This document shows, piece by piece, positions 1 to 11,900 of a stretch of DNA of 64,000 nt. Origin of the DNA: Panopea generosa (taxonomy: Eukaryota; Mollusca; Bivalvia; Adapedonta; Hiatellidae); NCBI GenBank assembly GCA_029582155.1, contig CM055911.1:52327419-52391418 (forward strand). Reading direction: 5' to 3'. Position 1 is the first letter of the stretch. Each line of letters opens with the position of its first letter. A program made the position numbers and the translations under genes. Under the pieces are notes generated by a model. The model was given only the letters and a program-made list of their open reading frames with translations, searched no databases and had not been told where the DNA came from.

Positions 1-1703
1 TTTACAGTGTATATATCACAAAAGTTATGCGCTATGCAGCATGCAATCATTTAAAACTGCGGTGATGATAATCTAGCAATTAATTGATTATAGCCTAATA
101 AATGTACAAACAAAGCATGGCAACAACATGATGCATGAACGCTATTACGACAATGATACAGAAACTATCATAACGATACACACATAAATTATAGACCATG
201 AAACGTACACGAATAGCAAGGATAACACAAAAATGTTACTCTTATTTCTGCAGTCTCCTCTACATGAAAATGACCAAATAAATAGACTACATGTACAAGT
301 ATTGCGTAACAGAACAAGAAGCAGATAATTACATGTAAGCTATTCAAGGCCTCACTTGCCAATTACATCCCCTTAGTGACGGTAGAAAGATTATTGCGCC
401 CAAGAAATTAGAGCTGTTTAAATCCGTTGGGCATTGTTTTTGTTAAAAATGCTTAAAATGGTCATATGTTTTTGTCTTTATGAGAATATTGGAACATTTT
501 CATGAGTTCTGTCAAGTTTAGACGACATAGGGAACTGTTGGATGACGATATAACAGTTTACAGATGCGTAGTGATACACTGCCACAAACGGGCAGAATTG
601 TCAAAAATGAAGGGGTGTCATCAAAACATCAAAATTGTCAAAAAGTAATATGATCAACCCAATGTTTTTTTCCTGCATATTTTGACTAATAGAGGACAAT
701 CTATGGAAACAAGACACTTTTAGACCCATTGGCAATGTGTTCAGTACTCCAGAAGTACATGTCTCTATAAAAATTATGTAGAACAGTGCAAAATTAATTG
801 ATGTGTGAGACGTCCAAACTTTCTTCTGGAGCCTTTTAACTTGTTACTTAATATGTATATTGAATGTAGGACTAACATGTATGTTGCAAATAAAATATTG
901 TTTAAAAATATATTATATTATAAAATAAGTATTGCGAATATTTTATGACTAGTTTTAGAAAGTTATAGAATACACCATTGAACAGAACAACAATAACTAA
1001 ATTCACAAATTTATGAAAGATAATGTGTTTCAAAATTATGTCGGCAAAGGTACATAATTATAATCTCAGACCAAGACGAAGACTGAATTATGAGTGTGGA
1101 TCCACAGGGGATCACTCCCTCCCCCACCCCACAAATTGTTCAACGATTACCAGGGCACGAAGAACATTATTCTCCAACGAAAATGAAATCGATATATCAG
1201 TGACAAACGCAACACCAGGGATGTGTTTCGCAAAATGACTTACCATAAAAATCGCCGTAAGTCTATTTGACAATTACATGTTGTTTGTTTAAATTTTGAT
1301 CGACATTTAAAATGATTGTATTTCTAGAAAATATATATCATTTTCTGTATGGTTTAAGCAATTTTGGATTCATTTTGATGACTATTAAAAATAATATGAA
1401 TAAGTGTTGGTATACGTTTACGACGATTTTTGTCGTAAGTTTTTTTTTTGAAACGCACCAGAGATGACTAACCTACACGATACGCTTTGCCCGGACGTCG
1501 GTTCAGAAACGATATATGCTACGGCATAAATATGCGACAAGGTGATGAAACGGTAAGTCATCTAGTTAAATTAAACGACATTTCAGCATCAGTTTTGAAA
1601 TAAAGAATGCTCCCGGAACTTTGCGAACTTTTAGGAACATGACACTGTAATTTATGTTCATGAAACATGAGCTGTTTATTCAAACCACCTCAGCACAAAC
1701 ATA
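1..1703. other. AT-rich upstream sequence with one MITE-F end
   Basis: At 61-103 there is one end of MITE-F (GATGATAATCTAGCAATTAA and onward to CCTAA). The rest shows no coding frame of note. The 71-residue frame at 1023-1238 has no recognisable motif. Confidence 0.5.
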
Positions 1704-1716
1704 GATCCCACATCAA

Positions 1717-1957
1717 TGGTTGATTGATTGAGTATTTAGCGTCATTTTATGCCATCGAGGGCTAATAGACGATCAGTTAACCTAACCACTGTTTCCTGCG
1801 ATTAACCAGTACTCGAGCACACCCCATCTCCGCAAGTAACTGATAACTCTCCCACTTGAATCAGCGGTGAAAGATGAATGATAATGAGACACAATGTCGT
1901 ATATCAATCATCACGGAGACTGTTGCCGGGCGGGGATTCGAATTCACGACCCCTGGG
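1717..1957 (-). mobile_element. SINE-A, 5'-truncated, with 13 bp target duplications
   Basis: The reverse strand has the (CAAT)n tail, the GACGCTAAATA motif, the body and the B box (GAATTCGAATCC), but not the A-box head. It is flanked by identical copies of GATCCCACATCAA at 1704-1716 and 1958-1970. Such duplications are the mark of LINE-driven reverse-transcribed insertion. Confidence 0.92.
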
Positions 1958-1970
1958 GATCCCACATCAA

Positions 1971-2833
1971 ACTCATAAAATAGATGTATTTTGTAAATAA
2001 CTTTTCACAATTCTATGTTGATTTATTAGTGTAATATTATGACAGGAGTATCTGCTTAAAATAAATAAATACCATTAAGAGAATAAACAGTTGACTTAAG
2101 AATAATATAAGACTTTAAGTAGAAATTATTTTCTGTTTTAACTACTTGCGTACGGTTACGTCGGGACACACAAAAAATGCCGTTAGTTTTGATTTGTCGT
2201 CAAAATAAAATGAAATTAGAATTAAAAATAATATAATTTTTGTCTGGTAGATAAAACGACAAACCTAAGAGCTTTAATTTGGTATATAATACACAGGAGT
2301 CGGGAAAAAAACAAACATTTTGTGTTATTTTAATTCAGTAGAAACGGTAATTGTTTCAATATGCACCATTAACGTGCGCGACGTCTTTATAACAAAAGCC
2401 AAAATATGTTTCCAAATACAAACGTACGTGCATGGCAGTTTTTATAGAAATGTCACTAGCACTGGAAATATGGACTGAGATGCGAAGGGTATTCAATAAA
2501 AATAAATTATCTAAGAAAATAGGCCATCAACAGAAATGCAGTTATCCCAGCTGTTTTTGTACGTTCGAGACTTGTAAAACTACAATATCTAACACGACTA
2601 GACATGCATAACAATGCACGTGAAACTGGAACTAGAACTTATGCTGCATATGGATGCACTGTATTAAAAAGGGCACAGTATTCGTGCAACCTGTTTAATT
2701 TCCCTGCAATTGATGCTTCGAACCGGAGTGAGACCGTAAGTGATCAAACATAAAAACTCGCACATTTGTTTTTAAATATTTATTCACTCTCCTTCGTACA
2801 ACGTGATATTTGGATGACGTCCACTTGTTTAAA
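1971..2833. other. AT-rich stretch, nothing recognised
   Basis: No conserved frame, repeat family or structural RNA was recognised between the SINE and the minisatellite. Confidence 0.4.
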
Positions 2834-4070
2834 GTCGTGCAGATCACATGCGTACGGTCGTGCAGATCATATGTATACGGTCGTGCAGATCATATGTATA
2901 CGGTCGTGCAGATCATATGTACGGTCGTGCAGATCATATGTATACGGTCGAGCAGATCATATGCGTACGGTCGTGCAGATCATATGTATACGGTCGTGCA
3001 GATCATATGCGTACGGTCGTGCAGATCATATGTATACGGTCGTGCAGATCATATGTATACGGTCGTGCAGATCATATGTATACGGTCGTGCAGATCATAT
3101 GCGTACGGTCGTGAAGATCATATGTACGGTCGAGCAGATCATATGTATACGGTTGAGCAGATCATATGTATACGGTCGTGCAGATCATATGTATACGGTC
3201 GTGCAGATCATATGCGTACGGTCGTGAAGATCATATGTACGGTCGTGCAGATCATATGTATACGGTCGAGCAGATCATATGTATACGGTCGTGCAGATCA
3301 TATGTACACGGTCGTGCAGATCATATGTACACGGTGGTGCAGATCACATGCGTGCGGTAGTGCAGATCACACGTATGGTCGTGCAGATCGCATGTAAACG
3401 GTCGTGCAGATCACATCTACGGTCGTGCAGATCGCATGAATACGGTCGTGCAGATAGCATGTGTGCAGTCGTGCAGATCGCATGTTTGCGGTAATGCAGA
3501 TCGCATGCGTATGGTCGTGCAGATCACATGTACAGTCATGCAGATTGCATGAGTACAGTCGTGCAGATCACATGTACGGTCGTGCAGATCACATGTGAAC
3601 GGTCGTGCAGATCGCATGTGAACGGTCGTGTAGATCACATGTGAACGGTCGTGCAGATCGCATGAGTACAGTCGTGCAGATCGCATGAGTACAGTCGTGC
3701 AGAGCACATGTACGGTCGTGCAGATCACATGTGAACGGTCGTGCAGGTCACGTGTACGGTCGTGCAGATCGCGTGTAAGGTCGTGCAGATCGCATATTCG
3801 GTCGTGCACGTCGCGTGTTTGGTCGTGCATATTGCGTGTACGGTCGTGCAAATCGCGTGTACGGTCGTGCAGATCGTATATACGGTCGTGCAGATCGCAT
3901 GTAAGATTGTGCAGATCGCATGCGTACGGTCGTTGAGATAGCATACGTACGGTCATGCAGACCACATGCGTATGGTCGTGCAGATCAAATGCGTACGGTC
4001 GTGAAGATTACATGTACGGTCGTGCAGATCGCATGTGTACGGTCGTGCGATCTGCAAGACCGTACACATG
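2834..4070. repeat. Minisatellite, 21-23 bp units, about 55 copies, last unit inverted
   Basis: The unit is GTCGTGCAGATCATATG followed by TATACG, 23 bp, with a 21 bp variant lacking two bases. The 5' half (to about 3340) is more uniform and keeps CATATG. The 3' half reads GCATG or ACATG and is more diverged. All frames stay open for long stretches because the unit lacks stops, giving false proteins with YGRADHMYTVVQIIC-like periods on + and a reverse frame on -. It lies about 1.8 kb upstream of Trio exon 1. Confidence 0.97.
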
Positions 4071-5336
4071 TGGTCGAAGTTTGTTTAGATTTGTTTGGTA
4101 CCAAACTCATCGGATGCTCCTGTGCCGTACATGCTCATCGGGAGTTGGGGATAGGTCCAGGCCTCTGATATTAAGAGTATAACTTGATCTGCTTGGTGTA
4201 AATTGTATAAAACAGATGCATTAACATAATATTTAACTGACACCGTGTTACATGAGAGCAGTAATTCAGTCAGTTGGAATAAAACAATCGTTCTCAGAAG
4301 GCGTCTGAGTAGAACCATCGTTCTTTCGCACGTAACTGGCAAACTGTCTTATATCAAAGACATATAAACAGAGATATGCAACTTGAAGCAATTGTCTAAA
4401 TTTCAGGTGACACATTTGGCGTATTTTAAGTCTTGGAATCACAACTCTTCCTGATTCAAACAATATATGTTGTGAATTTGGTATCAAAAGAAAGGGCTTG
4501 ATTGTAAATTTGGAAGGTGAACTTTTCTTTTTTAATTTTTTAAAGAAATGGAGAATTTTTGCGCTTACATTTAATTTTGTGTGACCATTTTCTCATTTTT
4601 AGTCCATTTTTAAAGTAAGTAAGCTTCCGTGGGGTAGTTGCATAATGGCGGTTATAAATAATCCTCGTTTTTTTCTTCTTAAATAATGCATTTTCCTTAT
4701 TTTAATACTCATTTTTTATTTGAATGGCATTATTGATGTATTTTGAACATTTTGACAGCATTGTCATTTTTGAATTGTGAAATTAGAAATAAAAATTGAT
4801 GTTTGGAAATTGTAGTATGAATGCATGATTTCGGTAGTCTTCTTTCATTCTGTCAACAGTGTACACACTGAGCAGAAAAAAGTCTTATATGACACATGAC
4901 CCATACTTTTCTCATCATATTTTGATAGTGCAGAGGTTGACAAACAGTAAAATGTAAGTTTTATTTCTTTCATTAGGGTGTCTCTATGAATGACAATCCT
5001 TCAAACTTTAATTATTTACTATAGAATAAAGAACAAAAATCAGTGGTGGGTTTACACCTTAAATCAAGTACACTACATTTTGTTGTTAAAAATAAATATT
5101 TCGTGAAAATTTCAACATGTTCCGTTTTCAATCCGTAATAATTTAAATTCTGAAGAAGCAATATTAAACATTTGATATGTTGGAAATGGTCATCATTTGG
5201 TACCAAGTTTTTTTTATTTCAGATAAAGATTCAAAGTAATTAAAGAAATATTAAAGGTGTCACCTGAAATTTCAGCCATGTAGCCTACATTATATTGCTA
5301 TTAGCCTGCCAGTCTCTGAAATTAAGTCACTGCTTT
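4071..5336. other. AT-rich stretch, possible degenerate interspersed repeat
   Basis: Two areas (4290-4600 and 5000-5280) share phrases such as GGTACCAAGTTT or TTGGTATCAAAAG and GTGACAC...AATTTCAG in opposite order. This hints at an old inverted or dispersed repeat. No gene was recognised. Confidence 0.3.
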
Positions 5337-5445
5337 ATATAAAGTTTTTTTGGACCAAGCTGGACTCGAACCTTAGACCTCAGTGGTGAGAGGTTAGTGT
5401 CTTCAGAGACGCCTTAGACCATTTGATCATTGGACCCTCATGTAT
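5337..5445 (-). mobile_element. SINE-C head fragment
   Basis: Read on the reverse strand it gives a tRNA-like start with a box like GGTCTAAGGCG, then a B-box-like GGTTCGAGTCC and CCAAAAAAACTTTAT. It is the 5' end of SINE-C only. Confidence 0.7.
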
Positions 5446-5699
5446 AGAAAGAGGAACCAGAAACATAATATAACTCCATAATATAAAGTTCATTCACCTC
5501 CGCCCGAAGATAATGGTAGGACTATTTACACGAGTAAATATCACACCGCTTTCATTAATTTTGTGGCGCCACCTATCGCTCAATATTGTAAACATTGGAC
5601 ATATCAAATTTAAACGTAGAGACGAAAATGGCAACCCATTTAATGAATGAAAGTTAGTTTCTTTTAATGAAGACAATACTTTCCAAACTCAATTTCAGT

Positions 5700-5893
5700 T
5701 TGATTTCTTTGTAAATGAACAAATACGCAGTGGCATTAAATGAGTTCGTGCTCTGATCGAACTGACTCATATCCGTCTGAACGGAAACTACCGACATTTA
5801 CCGAAAAAGTGTTGTTTTAATGGCGGATGAATGATCCGTAACAAAGATGCTGATCATGTACGGATTTTTTTGTGATTCAGTGAAACTATAGAC
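5700..5893 (+). promoter_or_regulatory. Trio 5' leader with four short upstream ORFs; core promoter not visible
   Basis: Upstream of the chosen start are ATGs opening four tiny frames: 5820-5834, 5827-5841, 5831-5875 and 5847-5891. All stop before 5894 and all overlap another. If transcription starts above 5820 they would be met before the main start, a pattern known to lower or condition translation. No TATA box or clear initiator was recognised. The true start site is unknown, so the extent given is a guess. Confidence 0.4.
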
Positions 5894-5960
5894 ATGAGTT
5901 CCACAGACCAGTCTGGAGATTCATCCAGCGACCGCGATGTGGAGTTCTACTATCGACCAG
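5894..5960 (+). CDS. TRIO: Trio exon 1 (start codon, residues 1-23)
   Basis: Encodes MSSTDQSGDSSSDRDV and then EFYYRP, ending on the first base of a Gly codon before GTATTG. An in-frame TGA at 5873-5875 with no ATG between makes 5894 the only start in this frame. The base at -3 is G, a moderate context. The N-terminus is not conserved between TRIO and KALRN, so this exon rests on the phase match to exon 2, the donor and the stop upstream rather than on homology. Another promoter or an unseen exon in the 23.6 kb intron 1 cannot be excluded. Confidence 0.72.
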
Positions 5961-8900
5961 GTATTGTTTATTTGCTGAAATTTATGATGAGATAGTTTGG
6001 CACTTTTCTCAGAGATGCTGAATTCGGATATTTTTACCCTATCACCGGTTCCAAAATTGGTCCAACTTATTAAAAATAATTTTGCTTATATACTAAATAT
6101 ATCCGTCAAAAAGATTATGGTCAGTGCATGTTAAAGCTCACTCGCGTCTTTGTTCTGAATGTTTTGGGTAATGTTTATGGTTTTCATGAGTAAACACTTG
6201 AAAATGTTGTAAAATTTGCACCGAAATATCTCTTGTTTTCTGGTCAGGCTGCCGAAGTCTGCATTTTCGTGTGATTTTAACATGTTTCTTCTGATTAAAT
6301 GTAATCTATTTCCTTGCTACCTCATTTATGTTTGAAAAGAGTTGTTTGAAAACTTTTTGTATTCAGTTCATTGTTTTTAGGCACAGACACTAATGGTGTC
6401 GTGACGTCCCAATGACACCATTGTTTTAGGAGGGACATTTAAAAGCGTTGGTGTTCCTTCAGGGGGCTGCGTTGCTTGAAAATTAAAAGAAGTTAATTCA
6501 TTTGCAAATTAAAAATTCTTGAAGCAGTATAGCACTTGAAATTTCAGTATGTACAATGTTTTTGTGGAGTTGTTGCATATATTTTCGACTGTATGACCGC
6601 ATGTTTTCGTTTTAATTGATGGTGTCTTCTCTAGTGCTCATTTGGTGCAAAATATCTTGCCTACTTTCTCTTTGATGTTAACTGCATAAAGTCTAGCTGG
6701 ACAAAAGCTTTTTTGATATCCTTTTAGATTAAATATCTGTAATTAAAGACTGACATTGAAACAGGTGTGATCAGGTGCAATCCACCTTAGGTCTTTGGCG
6801 ATGCTAAGTTTACCTGACGTCGATTTATAACATACACGTACATTTTAATTTACAATTTATGTTAGTTTTTGTTTTCCAGTATACCACATTATTTTTAGAC
6901 ATTTTAAGAAAATCTTGATAACTACACGAGCGGTCTACAAACAGTCTTTTTACAATTTAAACAAAATAATTACAGGTTTATTTAGTTCGAAATTATTGAT
7001 TTTACTTCTGAAAAAAAAAAAACAGCTAAATATTATCTCTGATTAGCAAAACCAGGGGTCGTATTCACCAACCATTCTTGAAAATATTCTTCAACTTGAG
7101 CTTGAAAATCCAAATTTCAACCTCAGATGTCTAGTTTATCATGAGATATAGAATAATTGTGAGTGTTAAGTTGACTATATATACTAGATGTCTCTACATG
7201 CTTGCAAATTTTGGTCTCAGAATATGTTCGCTAAGTGTTTTTTCAAAATTCATTCTTGAGTTCAAGTCTAAGAATATTCTTAAGAATGGTTAGTGAATAC
7301 CAGTCCTGGATACATAAAAAGAACGGTTGTTCATGGAAAGCACATTTTAACTTCCATGTTCTGATTCTGTTTCCCTTTTGGTATAACCAGTGTTACAACA
7401 GGTCCAGATTGTCTCTCTAAATTTAAAGATAAACTTATGGGAGATATGTATAAGACAATGAATAATAGAAAATTTAAAAATTATATAAAAATATATTATT
7501 TTAAGATTTAAAAATATTCTCGGATCATAACCGAATTTATATATTCAAATACCTCTGAATAAATACTCCCCCCTAATAGACGCCAAAATATGTACTGCTT
7601 CTGACTGGCCATAATCTGTGATGAAGTAAGTACCAGTATGATGGTCTGTTTAGCCCCGAGGTCAAGAGACTTTCAATTTCTAGTGTTGCCTTTTAGTTAT
7701 GGGCAATGTGTTTTAAAAGTATGACAGTCTTAGGATGGGATTTGTGATTACTTAAACATAGTTTTGTGCTGATAGTTTTGGTAAATTTCAACACCTGACA
7801 TTTAGAATTCATGTAAACCCTCCTCTGAAAGGATGTTTTCTATTTCACTAAAAGTAGTTTTGAAGAAAATGTAGGTAAATCACTGATTAATTCCACTTGC
7901 ATGCTCAAGGGCTCAAACTAGGTCTGAATTGAAGTGACTTCTGTCTCGTTAAAGAAATTTGAAGTGAAGCGAACTCTAGGCAGAAGTAAGCAGTGGATTT
8001 GACTGTCAGGACCTTCCTGTAAAGGTTTTGAAAGGTCCAAAAGAAGTTCGAAGGTCCAAACTTTACTGATAGAATTGCACTATATATTTCATTGTTTATA
8101 GTTTCCATTAATTAGCCTAATGACCTTTTAAATGACACCAACAAAGCTAGTACAATGATCTATAGGCAGTGATGTAATTTTCACCCAAATTTACTCTATT
8201 TTTCAACTGCACTGTGCCTATTCAGTTCAAAATCTGATGATAAGGTACCAGCTCTTGTCACTGCTGCATTAAATACAGTGTTTTTTTTCGGCCATTTTTA
8301 TAGCCGTTATTGGGTCATATTCCCAATGGCAAATAGTATCTTTTTTTCCCAAATGAATGGTAAAAATTCCTAATTGAAAGCTTCAAAAATGTAAATTGAA
8401 ACTTGCCATACTTCCTTGATAAAATAAAGAAAGTTTTCCCCGTTCTGAATTTAGTATGACATTGATTATTTAATTAAATGGCCTGATAAGCAAGTGTACA
8501 CTTTTTATAAATATATAAATATATTTAATGCAAAAAAATTTCCCAATGTTAATGAAAATGCCGCTAAAATTCCAAATTCCAAGGGTATGGGTCATCTTCC
8601 CAAAATGGTGAAAAAAAACACTGAAATATATAACTCTTCACTTCTTAACTTGGTCAGTTGTTTCATTTGTGGGGATGCAGATATGGGTCTACTGCTTGTA
8701 CTAGTTGGAAGGCTGATCATTATTTATTTTTATTTTTAATTTTGACAGGTCTGTCGAACCTGGCTAAAGTAAAATTTTAATGGTCAGACAGAAAAAAAAG
8801 CAAGGTGCATTATTTTTAACCCCTAGGGAACTGAAGGAAACATTTCTGCGCCATGATATTGAGTTTCAGTTGTATAAATATTCTCTGATTGATTACAAAA

Positions 8901-11900
8901 ATGAAAGATATATTTACCTACATACCTATCAAGAAACAAACACTTTTTTAAGCGGACCTAATTTTCTCTCCAATTCATTTATGCTGATATATTGAAACAA
9001 ATTTTTTTGTAGTAAATGTTATCAATGAAATATTTTATCATGAACGCAACATGAAAACCACAAATACAAGAGAAGCTTATTTTGTGTCTGTTAATAGAAA
9101 CGATACACCCTAGCTATAAAGCTATTTCTTACTTAAACAAAGATCGCAAGTAATAAAACAAGCACCTGTAGGCATATGAAGGACATGGCATGAGAGTTGT
9201 GTAAAATTATATATGATTAAGGAAATCAACGTGTCTATTTTAAGACGTTATAAAATCTTACAAGATCTTGAAATGATTAGATAACAGGTTAAACTGGATA
9301 GCCATTATTAAACAGGAGTTTAACATAACTTTCATGCAGGGAATATTATGTTTGAATAGTTCAGTCATTGTTCTGCTATCAAGGGCTAACAGACAACCTT
9401 TTAACCTAAATATTCTTTTCTGGGATCATGGAAAGTTATCTGCTTGAGTAACTGATCACTTTCCCACTTGAATCAGTGGTAAGAGACAAATGACTATTAG
9501 ACACAATGTTGTATCTATATATATATATCAACCATCACAGAGACTGTAGCCGGACAGGTATTTAATCTCACAACCCCTGAATTGATAGACACTTCACCGA
9601 TTGAGTTAACCAGGCCTGATTTCAGGAATCGAAGAAAGCAAAATGTAATTCAATTCAAAATACAATTCAGTTAAATCGGTTTGTTTCACTCAACCTGTGG
9701 CAGATTGGAAGAAAGTCTCATACTTTCATATTAGAGGTTGTGGGTTCAATTCATCACCGAGCAGACAATTGGGTAGTGGATAGCATGTTGGTCACTTATG
9801 CTAGAGGTTGTGGGTTTGATCCCAATGTTGACCACATGACCTCTCAAAAAACAGCTGCCAGTACTGGGTGTACCCAGAAATGTGACATGTGAGCGATTCA
9901 CGAAATGTTAAACCGAGCTACGTGTTATAACAAAACAGTATCATGATGTCAGTAACAAACACTTCCAAAACTTGGTTAAGTAGAACTACTTTTTTCATGT
10001 GATGCTGAAACGGTGGGGTATGGGAGAACAATGGTAATTCAAACTAGTGGTGAGTGTCCTGGTTGGGTTATTAAAAACTGCGATCCAATTACAATTACCA
10101 AGGTCATCCTTAAAAAAATATTTGTTTGCTGTGCTCTGACCCAGTATTTTTCATGTGGGTATAAAGGTAGGTATCTAATTTTTTTTTTTGCTGAAATTTG
10201 ATTTTGCGTAGTCGTTTTAAAGAAAAATGAACAGAAATCATGGAAAAAAAATTAAACACTTTGCAAGTCAATAAAAAAGTTGAGGTAGAGTCAATTTTGA
10301 GTGAGTAGGTAGGAGCACAGCAAACAATTTCAACAAAATATCAATGTTTTGGAAAGGCACTAAATTTAAAATTCCCACAATTTTTAAAAGACCATAAACT
10401 ATTTCCTTAGCCGATATGCAATAGATTTTACCGTGATGCTAGCCAAAAAATGGATAACCCTAACAAGACTGTATGTTATTTGGACTGTGTATTGCTTGAC
10501 CAATGGTGATCTGATATGTATCATGGTATAGGTATCCCGATACGCCATACAATACAGATTATTATTGAAAATTTGATGAAATCCATGAGTAACTTTCAAC
10601 ATTAAGTAAAATGTATACACAGTATCACCCTCTTAACACATCATTACAAAATAAATAAAACCCTTCACTATCTACAGTACAGCTCTTATTGTATGTAAAA
10701 GGGAATGTATCAGGATTTTTCAAAAAATTTAAAATCGGCTACAAACAATTTTTTCCAAAAATGCATGCCTGTATATATATATTCACTGACCCTGTATTGC
10801 CAAAAGAATATTTATTTAAACATATTAAAAACTGGTTTCTTAACTTCCAAGAATACTTAAATGGCAGACAGGTCTGGGGCAAGTAATTTTTGAAAATGTA
10901 TTTGCCCTGACTCCAAATTCACTTGCCCTGAAAAAAAAATCAACATGCCCAGGTTGTTTCTCTATAGCGATAACTTTTGTTGTTTTTCATTCTCTGCTAA
11001 TTTCATTCAGTCTATTATTTCCATCCAGATAGAATAGCCTATGTGCTACATATGTTATAATTATCAAGTAGTATTCTAGTGCAATTTTTATCTCATTAAT
11101 TAAATAATGCAAAGCTCCCCCTAAAAAATTGCAAACAATTAGTAAATCATAAAAGTAGTTTTCAAGTGATTGCATATAATTATCACATTATTTTAAATGA
11201 TGCAAAGCTCTCTAAATGTTTCCACAGAAATATACTGCCCGGTTGTGAAAAAAATCTAAAAGTCAAATCGCTTATAACTGCCCTTCCCTTCTTCTTTTTT
11301 CCCTTTGAGATGAGAATGTATTTTTCCACATTAAAAAAACGAATAATTATATATATATTTTTTTTACGGGCGTACTGAGCTATGTACAAACTATGCCAAT
11401 GGATGAAAACTACAAAGATGTCAGTTCCAGTTTTATATATTTACAAATAATGAATTAATGAATTATTCTTGCTGAATTTTGATTTAGAAGTATCCGACTG
11501 TCAACTCGTTTAATAAGGTAATAAGCTCTGCACTATATTCGTGTTTTTATGAGTTGTAAATAAAAAAATCATAACATTATTAATCTTGTTTAAATTTGTA
11601 TTGGATTAAAAGATTAGTTTTAAATTTACCACTTGAAGTGTAAATGTTAATATATCGATACTCTTTGACATAATTTTGAAATTAATATCAGAGTTCCCCC
11701 ATGGCCAAGTGGTCACAACATAATTGGCTTATAAGAAAAAAATGGCCGAGCACAATGATCTAGTGGAAGAGCATCAGACCCAGATTTGAAGGGTTGTGGG
11801 TTCAATGCCCCGTGATAAGAATATATGTCGTGTCCTTGAGCAAGACACTTTTTTTTTGTATTTGCTTAAAGTACTGATTTTTATTATAAAACACCACAGG

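Noticed and set aside
2766-3965. Several overlapping frames of 64-195 residues on both strands
   Set aside because: They are readings of the 21-23 bp minisatellite. Unit length is not a multiple of three, frames shift between copies, and the same peptide appears in several frames.
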